NCBI GenBank assembly: GCA_023411375.1
Contig: JAEYOW010000034.1
Coordinates: 1-44,462, forward strand
Length of the DNA stretch: 44,462 nucleotides
Reading direction: 5' to 3'
Source of the DNA: Bacillota bacterium
GTDB lineage: Bacteria; Bacillota; Clostridia; Christensenellales; Aristaeellaceae
In this document: one piece after another, positions 1 to 7,522 of the stretch
How the letters are laid out: every line of letters starts with the position of its first letter
Numbering within the stretch: position 1 is the first letter of the stretch
The notes under the pieces: generated by a model
Told to the model about the DNA's origin: nothing
What the model saw: the letters and a program-made list of their open reading frames with translations, nothing else
Database searches by the model: none
Made by a program: the position numbers and the translations under genes

Positions 1-780
1 CCGGCGGGGGCGCCGCCCCCGACGCCGCAGAACCTCTTTGCGATTGAGGCTGTCCCCACGGCGTCGCCCGCACCCGAAAGCACGACTTTGCCCGCGGCCG
101 GCTTTGCCATCGAGGTGCTTCATTCCCAGACCGAATCGCCGCGCAAGCGCGTGCTCATCTACCACTCCCATACCTACGAGGCCTATGAGCAAACGGCGGA
201 CGATCCCTACCAGGAAACCGAGCAGTGGCGCACGGCGGATAGCGCGCACAACGTCGTGCGCGTCGGCGAGGAACTCGCGGGGCTGCTGCGCGGCCTCGGC
301 ATGGACGTTGTCCATGACGTAACGGCTTTTGAGCCGCCCAACCTGAGCAGCGCGTACACCCGCTCTTTGCAAATGCTGGAAAGGCGGCGGGACGGCGGCG
401 AGCGTTTCGATCTATACATTGATCTGCACCGCGACGCTTATACCACTTCACAAACAGGAGCCAATTCCGTCAACATCGGCGGCAGCGAGGTGGCAAAGCT
501 CATGCTGCTCATCGGAAAGGGCGAAGGCCAAACCACGCAGGGCTTCGCCGAAAAGCCGGATTGGGAGGCCAACCTCACAATCGCCCAGATGATCACCGAC
601 TCGGTCAACACGCAAGCCAGCGGGCTATGCAAAAATGTGCGGCTCAAATCCGGGCGTTTTAACCAGCATATCGCCACCGGCTGCATGCTGGTCGAGGCTG
701 GAAACAACCGCAACACGCTGGCCGAAGCCCTTGCCGCCATGCCCTATCTGGCCGACGCGATCATGGAGGCGCTTAAGTAA
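1..780 (+). CDS. spoIIP: Stage II sporulation protein P (SpoIIP), 3' part
   Basis: The reading frame is already open at base 1, so the N-terminus (signal/anchor region) lies outside the window. The first ~35 visible residues are a Pro/Ala/Thr-rich linker. The rest has the SpoIIP core: VLIYHSHTYEAY, then FDLYIDLHRDAY, then the closing MLVEAGNNRNT segment. The His and Glu residues in these segments are those expected for the zinc-dependent amidase/endopeptidase that, with SpoIID, degrades septal peptidoglycan during engulfment in sporulating Firmicutes. The family match is seen in sequence; the role is family knowledge. A TTG at 88 could be mistaken for a start, but coding clearly continues upstream of it. 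Ends in TAA, 38 bp before the murI promoter. Confidence 0.85.
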   Translation, partial: PAGAPPPTPQNLFAIEAVPTASPAPESTTLPAAGFAIEVLHSQTESPRKRVLIYHSHTYEAYEQTADDPYQETEQWRTADSAHNVVRVGEELAGLLRGLGMDVVHDVTAFEPPNLSSAYTRSLQMLERRRDGGERFDLYIDLHRDAYTTSQTGANSVNIGGSEVAKLMLLIGKGEGQTTQGFAEKPDWEANLTIAQMITDSVNTQASGLCKNVRLKSGRFNQHIATGCMLVEAGNNRNTLAEALAAMPYLADAIMEALK

Positions 781-817
781 TCGCTTCTCCCTTTGGCAAA
801 TCCTCCCCGAATGAGGG

Positions 818-846
818 TTGAAAAAAGGCCGCTTAACGGGTATAAT
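818..846 (+). promoter_or_regulatory. Sigma-A promoter of murI
   Basis: TTGAAA at 818-823 and a perfect TATAAT at 841-846 are separated by 17 bp. Transcription should begin near 853, only a few bases before the GGAGGT (855-860), giving a leader of about 16 nt. The TTG of the -35 box also opens an in-frame codon series into murI and can mislead start prediction. Confidence 0.8.
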
Positions 847-868
847 CGTTTATCGGAGGTGGATAGCT

Positions 869-1639
869 TTGGATAATCGACCCGTTGGCGTGTTTGACAG
901 CGGGCTTGGCGGCATCAGCGTGCTCGGGGAAGCGCTTCGCGACCTTCCTGGGGAGGACTATGTCTACTTCGGCGATACCAGGCACATCCCCTACGGCGAC
1001 AAGCCGCCCGACGAGGTGCTCCGCTATACCCACGAGGCCGTTGACAAGCTGATTCAGCTTGACTGCAAGGCCATTGTGCTGGCGTGCAACACCGCCACAA
1101 GCGTGGCCGCTGGGAAGCTCCGTCAGGAGCTCAGGCTGCCTATCATCGGCATGGAGCCCGCGCTTAAGCCCGCCTCCCTTTTGCCCCGCGAAGGCCGCGT
1201 GGTGGTGCTCGCCACCCGCGTAACGCTCTCTCAGCCGAAATTTCGGTCGCTGATGGAACGGTATGGCCAAAACGCGCTTCCCGTGCCCTGTCCGGGGCTG
1301 ATGGAATGCGTGGAAGCCGGCGAACTGGAGGGCGAACGGGTGGAGGGCCTTTTGCGTGTTTTGCTTCGTCCATGTATGGACATGCCCGTCAAGGCGGTCG
1401 TGCTTGGCTGTACGCATTATGTATTTCTAAAAAAAGCCATCGCGGGTTTTTTTGCGCCCGACGTTCCGCTGATCGACGGCAACGAGGGCACTGTACGCCA
1501 GCTTGGCCGCAGGCTTTCGGAAGAAGGGCTTCTAACGGGCCGACGCGGCGGGCGTGTAACGTTTCTTTCCTCTATGGAGGATGAACGGACGCTAACACAG
1601 ATGCAGAACATGCTGATGATGTGCACGCGCGGCGCATGA
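869..1639 (+). CDS. murI: Glutamate racemase
   Basis: Interconverts L- and D-glutamate to supply D-Glu for peptidoglycan. The 256-residue product has the family hallmarks: VGVFDSGLGG at the N-terminus (Asp10, Ser11), the first catalytic cysteine in LACNTAT (Cys73) and the second in VLGCTHY (Cys181). The start is the TTG at 869, preceded by GGAGGT with 8 bp spacing. The upstream in-frame TTG at 818 is rejected because it is the -35 element of the promoter and would sit upstream of the transcript start. It is the first gene after spoIIP and is followed 51 bp later by the UDP-GlcNAc 2-epimerase, so both may be co-transcribed into cell-envelope metabolism. Confidence 0.95.
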   Translation: MDNRPVGVFDSGLGGISVLGEALRDLPGEDYVYFGDTRHIPYGDKPPDEVLRYTHEAVDKLIQLDCKAIVLACNTATSVAAGKLRQELRLPIIGMEPALKPASLLPREGRVVVLATRVTLSQPKFRSLMERYGQNALPVPCPGLMECVEAGELEGERVEGLLRVLLRPCMDMPVKAVVLGCTHYVFLKKAIAGFFAPDVPLIDGNEGTVRQLGRRLSEEGLLTGRRGGRVTFLSSMEDERTLTQMQNMLMMCTRGA

Positions 1640-1690
1640 GGATCGCCATGCCAATGACAGCCGCTTTTGCGGTGGATGAGGGGTACAGCC

Positions 1691-2788
1691 ATGAAGAAAG
1701 TGATGCTGATTTTCGGCACGCGGCCGGAAGCGATTAAAATGTGTCCGTTGGTACTGGAGCTGCGCAAGCATCCCGAATTTGAAACCGTGGTCTGCGTCAC
1801 GGGCCAGCACCGCCAGATGCTGGACCAGATTCTCACCTGCTTTCAGGTGGAGCCCAAATACGACCTGTGCATCATGCGGGAAAACCAGACGCTTTTTGAC
1901 GTAACCATCAACATTTTGCAAAGGCTACGTGAAATTCTGGAAGCTGAAAAGCCGGACGTCGTCCTTGTGCACGGCGATACTTCCACCGCCTTTGTGACGG
2001 CGCTGGCCTGCTTCTATATGCGTATCCCCGTCGGGCACGTGGAGGCGGGTCTTCGCACGTATAACCTGTATTCTCCTTTTCCCGAGGAGTTCAACCGTCA
2101 GGCCGTGGACCTGATCTCGCGCTTCTATTTCGCCCCCACGGAAATGAGCCGTCAAAACCTGCTGAGGGAAGGCAAGCCGGACAAGAGCATCTACGTTACC
2201 GGAAACACCGTAATCGACGCGCTGGACACCACCGTGCGCGACGACTACCGCCACCCGGAGATCGACTGGGCAACGGGCAGCCGGCTGATTCTGCTGACGG
2301 CGCACCGCCGCGAAAACCTGGGCGAACCCATGCATGAGATGTTTACCGCCATCCGCCGCATTGTGGATGAAGCGCCCGACGTAAAGGTCATTTACCCCAT
2401 GCATATGAACCCCGCCGTGCGCGACATGGCGCGCGAGTGCTTCGCGGGGCAGGAGCGCGTCCATATGATCGAGCCGCTGGATGTGCTGGATTTCCACAAC
2501 CTGATGGCGCGCGCGTACCTGATTATGACCGACAGCGGCGGCATTCAGGAGGAGGCTCCGGCGCTTGGCAAGCCCGTGCTGGTCATGCGCGACACCACCG
2601 AGCGGCCGGAGGGTGTGATGGCCGGCACGCTCAAGCTTGTCGGCACGGATGAACAGACGATTTACACTGCCGTGCGCGAGCTACTTACGGACAGGGCCGC
2701 CTACCGCGAGATGGAACACGCCGCCAACCCTTACGGGGATGGCAAAGCCAGCCAGTATATCGCAAAAATTCTTAAGCGGGATTTATGA
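1691..2788 (+). CDS. wecB: UDP-N-acetylglucosamine 2-epimerase, non-hydrolysing (WecB/MnaA/WbpI type)
   Basis: 365 residues with the complete signature of the non-hydrolysing 2-epimerases: FGTRPEAIKM near the N-terminus, VTGQH, VHGDTSTAF, GHVEAGLRT, PFPEEFNR, VTGNTVIDAL, LTAHRRENLG and DSGGIQEEAP. It epimerises C2 of UDP-GlcNAc, or of a 2,3-diacetamido-uronate derivative in WbpI-type enzymes. Sequence similarity alone looks closest to WecB/MnaA, but the wbpABDE-like genes 1.7 kb downstream make the WbpI role possible. I start at the ATG at 1691 (GAGGGG at 1678-1683, 7 bp spacing); an ATG at 1676 is in frame but lacks a good site. The 3' end overlaps the convergent membrane-protein gene by 6 bp. 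Confidence 0.93.
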   Translation: MKKVMLIFGTRPEAIKMCPLVLELRKHPEFETVVCVTGQHRQMLDQILTCFQVEPKYDLCIMRENQTLFDVTINILQRLREILEAEKPDVVLVHGDTSTAFVTALACFYMRIPVGHVEAGLRTYNLYSPFPEEFNRQAVDLISRFYFAPTEMSRQNLLREGKPDKSIYVTGNTVIDALDTTVRDDYRHPEIDWATGSRLILLTAHRRENLGEPMHEMFTAIRRIVDEAPDVKVIYPMHMNPAVRDMARECFAGQERVHMIEPLDVLDFHNLMARAYLIMTDSGGIQEEAPALGKPVLVMRDTTERPEGVMAGTLKLVGTDEQTIYTAVRELLTDRAAYREMEHAANPYGDGKASQYIAKILKRDL

Positions 2789-3142
2789 GCGCATCCCGTC
2801 CAGCATCCGCATGCCCGCCAGCGCCACGGCGCTTAAGCCGCACCACGCAAGCGCAAAGGGCGCGCAAATTTGCCCGCGCACGTTCATCGGCGACCTTCGG
2901 TAATCCCAGATGTGGTAGCGGCGGTTAAAAAGCAAGCCGAAAGCAAATTCTATACCCGTAATTAAAAAGCCGCCCAGCAGCGCCTGCCGCCAGAGAGGGC
3001 GGCTTTTTTTCGCCCTGTGAATGCGGTAAAGCGCGCTCAGCCCCAGCCCGCCCGCCAGCGCCATGGCCGGATGCGTGCGCCCGCGCCAGGCCACCTCGAT
3101 TGCGGGATACAGGATGCTGCCCGTCAGAAAAGCGCGAAGCAT
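2783..3142 (-). CDS. Small membrane protein of the putative ABC-transporter type IV (CmpB/DUF1113) family
   Basis: A 119-residue protein with about four hydrophobic segments and the recognisable block YHIWDYRRSPMNVRGQICAP, which matches the conserved W-D-Y...P-N-x-x-G-Q-I-C stretch of the family annotated as putative ABC-transporter type IV. No transport substrate or partner is known from the sequence. The ATG at 3142 is preceded by a good TCCTTTC (GAAAGGA on its strand) about 9 bp away. It is convergent with the 2-epimerase, overlapping its stop by 6 bp, and divergent from the rRNA methyltransferase, so it is a lone insertion into an otherwise + strand run. Function unassigned. Confidence 0.65.
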   Translation of the reverse strand: MLRAFLTGSILYPAIEVAWRGRTHPAMALAGGLGLSALYRIHRAKKSRPLWRQALLGGFLITGIEFAFGLLFNRRYHIWDYRRSPMNVRGQICAPFALAWCGLSAVALAGMRMLDGMRS

Positions 3143-3222
3143 GGCGACACGTCCTTTCAGGTTTGTGGGCTTAGGATGCGCGTTTTACCGCATTCCATAC
3201 GGCCGCGCCGCCGCTTCCGCGC

Positions 3223-3276
3223 TTGCCCCGCCCCGTTCCGCATGCTATAATGTTGCGGATCGGCAGACCGCCGATC
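3223..3276 (+). promoter_or_regulatory. Sigma-A promoter with extended -10, plus leader hairpin, for rlmL
   Basis: TTGCCC at 3223-3228 and TATAAT at 3246-3251 with 17 bp spacing; TG at 3243-3244 makes an extended -10. Just downstream the transcript would carry a perfect 7-bp inverted repeat (3258-3264 with 3270-3276, 5-nt loop) ahead of the ribosome site. The hairpin has no U-run, so it may be a 5' stabiliser rather than an attenuator. Confidence 0.75.
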
Positions 3277-3291
3277 AGAACAGGAGACTAT

Positions 3292-4401
3292 ATGGAAAAC
3301 ACCTATCTGGCAACGGCCGCCTTTGGTCTGGAAGGCGTTGTGGCAAACGAGCTCAAGCGCCTGTCCATCCCCGCGCGCGCGGAGCAGGGCGGCGCGCGCT
3401 TTACCGGCACGCCCGCTCAAGCGTTCAAGGCAAACCTGTACCTGCGCACGGCCGACCGCGTCCTGATGGTTTTGGCCGAACGCGAGGCGCACAGCTTCGA
3501 GGATTTGTTTCAACTGGTGGAAAGCGTCGCGTGGGAGCGCCTGTTGCCCCAGGACGCGATGATTCACGTAAGCGGCAAGTGCGTCAGAAGCCGGCTGATG
3601 AGCGTACGCGACTGCCAGGCCGTCGGCAAAAAAGCCATCGTCAGCCGCATGCAAAAAAAGCTCGGCCTTGTCCGCCTGCCCGAAACCGGCGCACGCTTTC
3701 CCATTGAAATCGCAATCGTACGGGATCTGGCGCGCATCACGCTGGATATGAGCGGCGACGCGCTCAACCGCAGGGGCTACCGCACCTGGAACGGAGAGGC
3801 GCCTCTGCGCGAAACGCTTGCCGCCGCACTGGTGGATTTGAGCCCGTGGCGCTCCCGCATGCCCCTGTACGATCCCTGCTGCGGCACCGGAACGCTGCTC
3901 ATCGAGGCCGCGATTAAGGCGGCGGGTCGGCCCGCCGGGCTTAACCGCGCCTTCGTCTGCGAGCAATATCCCTTTATGCCGAAGCCCGAAATGGAAACGC
4001 TCCGGCGCGAGGCGGAGGCCGCCTGCGGGCAGGCCATGCCCTTTGCGGTTTCCGGCAGCGATATCGACCCCGAGGCGCTCGCCCTGTGCCAAAAGCATAT
4101 CGCGCAGGCGGGCTTTACGGGCAAAATTCATACTCGGCGGGAGGATTTGCGCAACCTGACCGTGCCGGGAGAGCCTGGCGTGTTTTTGCTGAACCCGCCC
4201 TATGGCGAGCGCCTCAGCGACCGTGAAAGCGCACGCGCGCTGTATCGCGAGCTTGGGCTGCTTTTTAAACGCCATCCCGGCTGGAAGATGGGCGTCATCA
4301 CATCCGACCCCGCCTTCGAACGTTTTTTCGGACGGCGCGCCGCCAAAAAACGGAGGCTGTATAACGGCCGGCTGGAATGTGAATTTTCTGTATTTGACTA
4401 A
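3292..4401 (+). CDS. rlmL: THUMP-domain 23S rRNA (guanine-N2) methyltransferase, RlmL/YpsC type
   Basis: 369 residues: an N-terminal ferredoxin-like/THUMP region (about 1-160) for RNA binding and a C-terminal class I SAM methyltransferase domain with DPCCGTGTLLIEAA (from residue 194) for SAM binding and the catalytic N-P-P-Y motif in LLNPPYGERL (from residue 301). Length fits the single-domain Firmicutes YpsC form, not the double-domain E. coli RlmL/K fusion. Family knowledge predicts N2-methylation of a 23S rRNA guanine (G2445 in E. coli numbering). The ATG at 3292 has AGGAG 5 bp upstream; longer in-frame extension upstream is ruled out because it would include the promoter. Confidence 0.9.
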   Translation: MENTYLATAAFGLEGVVANELKRLSIPARAEQGGARFTGTPAQAFKANLYLRTADRVLMVLAEREAHSFEDLFQLVESVAWERLLPQDAMIHVSGKCVRSRLMSVRDCQAVGKKAIVSRMQKKLGLVRLPETGARFPIEIAIVRDLARITLDMSGDALNRRGYRTWNGEAPLRETLAAALVDLSPWRSRMPLYDPCCGTGTLLIEAAIKAAGRPAGLNRAFVCEQYPFMPKPEMETLRREAEAACGQAMPFAVSGSDIDPEALALCQKHIAQAGFTGKIHTRREDLRNLTVPGEPGVFLLNPPYGERLSDRESARALYRELGLLFKRHPGWKMGVITSDPAFERFFGRRAAKKRRLYNGRLECEFSVFD

Positions 4402-4416
4402 GCCCCGCGCCCCACA

Positions 4417-4445
4417 TTGACTTCCCCCTTATTCTGCTGTATTAT
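4417..4445 (+). promoter_or_regulatory. Promoter of the wbpABDE-like run
   Basis: TTGACT (4417-4422) and TATTAT (4440-4445) with 17 bp spacing; an alternative TATAAA overlaps at 4443-4448 with 20 bp spacing. It lies about 80 bp before the dehydrogenase start and is the only convincing promoter before the four overlapping or closely spaced sugar genes. Confidence 0.6.
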
Positions 4446-4523
4446 AAAGTTTCAAGGGCAGTCAGGTGAATATGCACAGACCATACATGACCCACTCATC
4501 CCACTACAAAGGAGACTGAAAAA

Positions 4524-5831
4524 ATGTCTGTTTTGAAGCAAAAGATTCAGAACCGCACCGTTACCCTGGGCGTCGTGGGCCTGGGTTACGTGGGCCTGCC
4601 CCTGGCCGTTGAGAAGGCAAAGGCAGGCTTTCACGTCATTGGATTTGACGTTCAGGACCAAAAGGTGGAAATGGTCAATGCGGGCCATAACTACATCGGC
4701 GACGTGGTAAACCACGACCTGGAGGAAATTGTAAACAGCGGGCATCTTCGCGCCACGACCGACTTTGCCTCCGTCGCCTCGTGCGATTGCGTATGTATCG
4801 CCGTGCCCACCCCGCTGGACGAGCATCAGCAGCCCGATATCAGCTATGTGCGCTCCTCCGCTGAAAGCATTACGCCCTATATGCACCGGGATATGCTCGT
4901 GGTGCTGGAATCCACCACCTACCCCGGCACCACCGAGGAGCTGTTAAAGCCTATCCTGGAAAAATCCGGCCTGAAATGCGGCGTTGATTTCTTCCTCGCT
5001 TTCTCTCCCGAGCGGGTGGACCCCGGCAACGCCATCTATAAGACCAAAAACACACCCAAGGTGGTGGGCGGTTGCACGCCGCAATGCACGGACATTGCGG
5101 CCACGCTGTACGAGGCCGTGCTGGAAGCACCCGTGCACCGCGTCAGCTGCCCCGCCGTGGCGGAGATGGAAAAAATTCTTGAAAACACCTACCGCAACGT
5201 AAACATCGGCCTGATCAATGAATTGGCCATCCTGTGCAACCGCATGGGTATCAACATCTGGGAGGTTGTGGAGGCGGCCAAGAGCAAGCCCTATGGCTTC
5301 CAGGCGTTCTATCCCGGCCCGGGCCTTGGCGGGCACTGCATTCCGCTGGATCCCTATTACCTCAGCTGGAAGGCCCGCGAGTTCGGCTTTCACACCTCCA
5401 TGATCGAGTCGAGCATGATCATCAACGACCGCATGCCCGAATACTGCGCCCAGCGGGCCATGGGCGCGCTCAACGAGCGCAAAAAGGCCATGAATGGCGC
5501 AAAGGTGCTGGTACTGGGCGTGGCCTACAAGCAAGATATCGACGATTACCGTGAAAGCCCCGCGCTGCACGTAATCGAATGCCTGCGGGACCTGGGCGCC
5601 GAGGTCAGCTACTACGACCCGCTGATTCCCGAATACACCCACGAGGGAAAGCACGAGCAGGGTATTCCCGCCTTAACGGCGGATTCCCTTTCCTCCGCCG
5701 ATCTCGTAATGGTCACCACGGCGCACACTTCCGTTGATTACGATTTTGTAGCCGAGCACGCCGGCCTTGTGTTTGATACCAAAAATGCCATGAAAAACGT
5801 GAAAAAGCGCGAGAACATCCGCCTGCTTTAA
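4524..5831 (+). CDS. wbpA: Nucleotide-sugar 6-dehydrogenase (WbpA/WecC type)
   Basis: 435 residues of the UDP-glucose/UDP-ManNAc dehydrogenase superfamily: N-terminal Rossmann motif GVVGLGYVGLP, the AVPTPL segment, SPERVDPG, and the catalytic cysteine in GGHCIPLDPYYL (Cys272), then a C-terminal UDP-binding domain with GVAYKQDIDDYRESP. It oxidises the C6 hydroxyl of a UDP-HexNAc to the carboxylate using 2 NAD+. Because the next three genes are the WbpB, WbpD and WbpE partners, UDP-GlcNAc is the likely substrate (WbpA) rather than UDP-ManNAc (WecC); this is inferred from context. AAAGGAG lies 9 bp before the ATG. First gene of the run. Confidence 0.9.
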   Translation: MSVLKQKIQNRTVTLGVVGLGYVGLPLAVEKAKAGFHVIGFDVQDQKVEMVNAGHNYIGDVVNHDLEEIVNSGHLRATTDFASVASCDCVCIAVPTPLDEHQQPDISYVRSSAESITPYMHRDMLVVLESTTYPGTTEELLKPILEKSGLKCGVDFFLAFSPERVDPGNAIYKTKNTPKVVGGCTPQCTDIAATLYEAVLEAPVHRVSCPAVAEMEKILENTYRNVNIGLINELAILCNRMGINIWEVVEAAKSKPYGFQAFYPGPGLGGHCIPLDPYYLSWKAREFGFHTSMIESSMIINDRMPEYCAQRAMGALNERKKAMNGAKVLVLGVAYKQDIDDYRESPALHVIECLRDLGAEVSYYDPLIPEYTHEGKHEQGIPALTADSLSSADLVMVTTAHTSVDYDFVAEHAGLVFDTKNAMKNVKKRENIRLL

Positions 5832-5858
5832 GCGTCTGAAAGGAGCGTTTTCATCCCT

Positions 5859-6959
5859 ATGAGCGAAAAGCTTCGTTATGCGCTGATCGGCTGCGGGCGG
5901 ATCGCGCCCAATCATATCGCCGCCGTATTGAACAACCTTGATGGGCTGGATTTTGCCGCCGTGTGCGATCCTGTCCCCGAGCGAATGGAGGCCGTCCTCG
6001 CGCCCGCGCCTCAGGCGCTGCGCGAAAAAGTCCGGCGCTATACGGATTACCGCGAGCTGTTGGAAAAGGAACGGCCCGTACTGTGCGCCATCGCAACGGA
6101 AAGTGGCAAGCACGCGCAGATCGGCCTTGCCGTAATCGTCGCGGGCTCCAGCCTGATTATCGAAAAACCCCTCGCGCTAAGCATGCGGGACGCACGCACG
6201 CTGGTCGAAGCGGCGGAACGGGCCGGCGTCAAGCTGTGCGCCTGCCATCAGAACCGTTTCAACAAGTCCATTCAAAAAATCCGCACGGCGGTGGAGGAAG
6301 GCCGCTTCGGCCGGATGCTTCACGGCACGGCGCATATCCGCTGGAACCGTGAGCGCGCTTATTACGAGCAGGCGCCATGGCGCGGCACCTGGGCGCAGGA
6401 TGGCGGCGCGCTGATGAACCAGTGCATCCACAATATCGACCTGCTGCGCTGGATGATGGGTGACGATGTGACCGAGGTCATGGCCTACACGGACAATTTG
6501 GAGCATGATTACATCGAGGCGGAAGATCTGGGCATGGCGCTGATCCGGTTTGGAAACGGCGCGTATGGCATTGTCGAAGGCACGACCAACGTCTATCCCC
6601 ATAATCTGGAGGAAACGCTTTACCTCTTCGGTCAGGACGGCACGGTCAAGGCCGGCGGCAAGAGCGTCAACATCATTGATGAGTGGGATTTTCGAGACGG
6701 ACGCGGGGATCCCGCCACCATCAAAATGGAATTTGCCGAAAATCCGCCCAACGTGTATGGCTACGGGCATACGCCGCTCTACGCCGACGTAATCGACGCC
6801 ATCCGCCACAACCGCGCACCCTACGTGGACGGCCGCGCGGGTATGCGCGCGCTGGAGCTGGTGCTGGCCATCTATCAATCCGCCGCGGAGGGCAGGCCCG
6901 TCCGGCTTCCCCTGGGCGACTGCGCCACCACCGATTTTGCGGGACGGTTCGGCAGATGA
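5859..6959 (+). CDS. wbpB: UDP-GlcNAcA 3-dehydrogenase, Gfo/Idh/MocA family (WbpB/WlbA type)
   Basis: 366 residues. N-terminal NAD(P)-binding ALIGCGRIAPNH, the family lysine in IIEKPLA (Lys103), and the active-site helix MNQCIHNIDLLRWMMG typical of the WlbA/WbpB branch, followed by the Gfo/Idh C-terminal sheet domain. Known members oxidise the 3-hydroxyl of UDP-GlcNAc uronate to a 3-keto sugar, the substrate of the WbpE aminotransferase. The stop overlaps the start of the acetyltransferase gene by 4 bp (ATGA), strong evidence for co-translation. A Shine-Dalgarno AAGGAG sits 13 bp upstream, slightly far. Assignment to this branch rests on both motif and neighbourhood. Confidence 0.88.
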   Translation: MSEKLRYALIGCGRIAPNHIAAVLNNLDGLDFAAVCDPVPERMEAVLAPAPQALREKVRRYTDYRELLEKERPVLCAIATESGKHAQIGLAVIVAGSSLIIEKPLALSMRDARTLVEAAERAGVKLCACHQNRFNKSIQKIRTAVEEGRFGRMLHGTAHIRWNRERAYYEQAPWRGTWAQDGGALMNQCIHNIDLLRWMMGDDVTEVMAYTDNLEHDYIEAEDLGMALIRFGNGAYGIVEGTTNVYPHNLEETLYLFGQDGTVKAGGKSVNIIDEWDFRDGRGDPATIKMEFAENPPNVYGYGHTPLYADVIDAIRHNRAPYVDGRAGMRALELVLAIYQSAAEGRPVRLPLGDCATTDFAGRFGR

Positions 6960-7519
6960 GCGCCCTCATCCATCCCACCGCCGTGGTGGATGAGGGGGCG
7001 CGCCTTGGCGACGGCACGCGCGTTTGGCACTTCTGCCACGTGGAGGCGGACGCTGTTGTCGGCGCGGATTGCTCCCTCGGGCAAAACTGCTATGTTGGCC
7101 GCAACGTCACTATTGGCGATCATTGCAAGCTGCAAAACAACGTGAGCGTCTACGAGGGCGTCACGCTTGGCCGGGGCGTTTTCTGCGGCCCAAGCTGCGT
7201 CTTCACCAACGATTTAACACCCCGCGCCCTATATCCCAAGGGACGGGAGCATTTTGTCGGAACCCACGTGGGCGACGGCGCTTCCATCGGCGCGAATGCG
7301 ACCATCGTATGCGGCCACACAATTGGACGCTGCGCGATGATCGGCGCGGGCGCGGTGGTTACGACAAACGTGCCCGCTCACGCGCTGATGCTTGGCACGC
7401 CGGCGCGGCAGCATGGCTTTGTGTGTACCTGCGGGCAGCGGTTGCCTGGCGATCTCGTTTGTCCGGCCTGCGGGCGGCGCTTTGCGCCGGAGGGCGACGG
7501 GCTGAAGGAGTGCGAATAA
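6956..7519 (+). CDS. wbpD: UDP-2-acetamido-3-amino-glucuronate N-acetyltransferase (WbpD/WlbB type)
   Basis: 187 residues made largely of left-handed beta-helix hexapeptide repeats (for example IHPTAVVDEGARLG, VTIGDHCKL, VTLGRGVF, ASIGANATIVCGHTIG), so an acetyl-CoA-dependent acyltransferase of the LbetaH family. A small C-terminal zinc-ribbon-like module, CTCGQRL...CPACGRRF, follows the helix; such a tail occurs in members of the WlbB group. The start is the ATG at 6956 inside the ATGA overlap with the preceding gene; the frame is open further upstream, but that part lies inside wbpB. It would acetylate the 3-amino group made by WbpE. Confidence 0.88.
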   Translation: MSALIHPTAVVDEGARLGDGTRVWHFCHVEADAVVGADCSLGQNCYVGRNVTIGDHCKLQNNVSVYEGVTLGRGVFCGPSCVFTNDLTPRALYPKGREHFVGTHVGDGASIGANATIVCGHTIGRCAMIGAGAVVTTNVPAHALMLGTPARQHGFVCTCGQRLPGDLVCPACGRRFAPEGDGLKECE

Positions 7520-7522
7520 GCA

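Noticed and set aside
3157..4275. Minus-strand frame of 372 codons opposite rlmL
   Set aside because: Covers the conserved methyltransferase motifs in reverse; no ribosome site and no protein-like pattern.
4944..5654. Minus-strand frame of 236 codons opposite the wbpA gene
   Set aside because: Shadow of a strongly conserved dehydrogenase.
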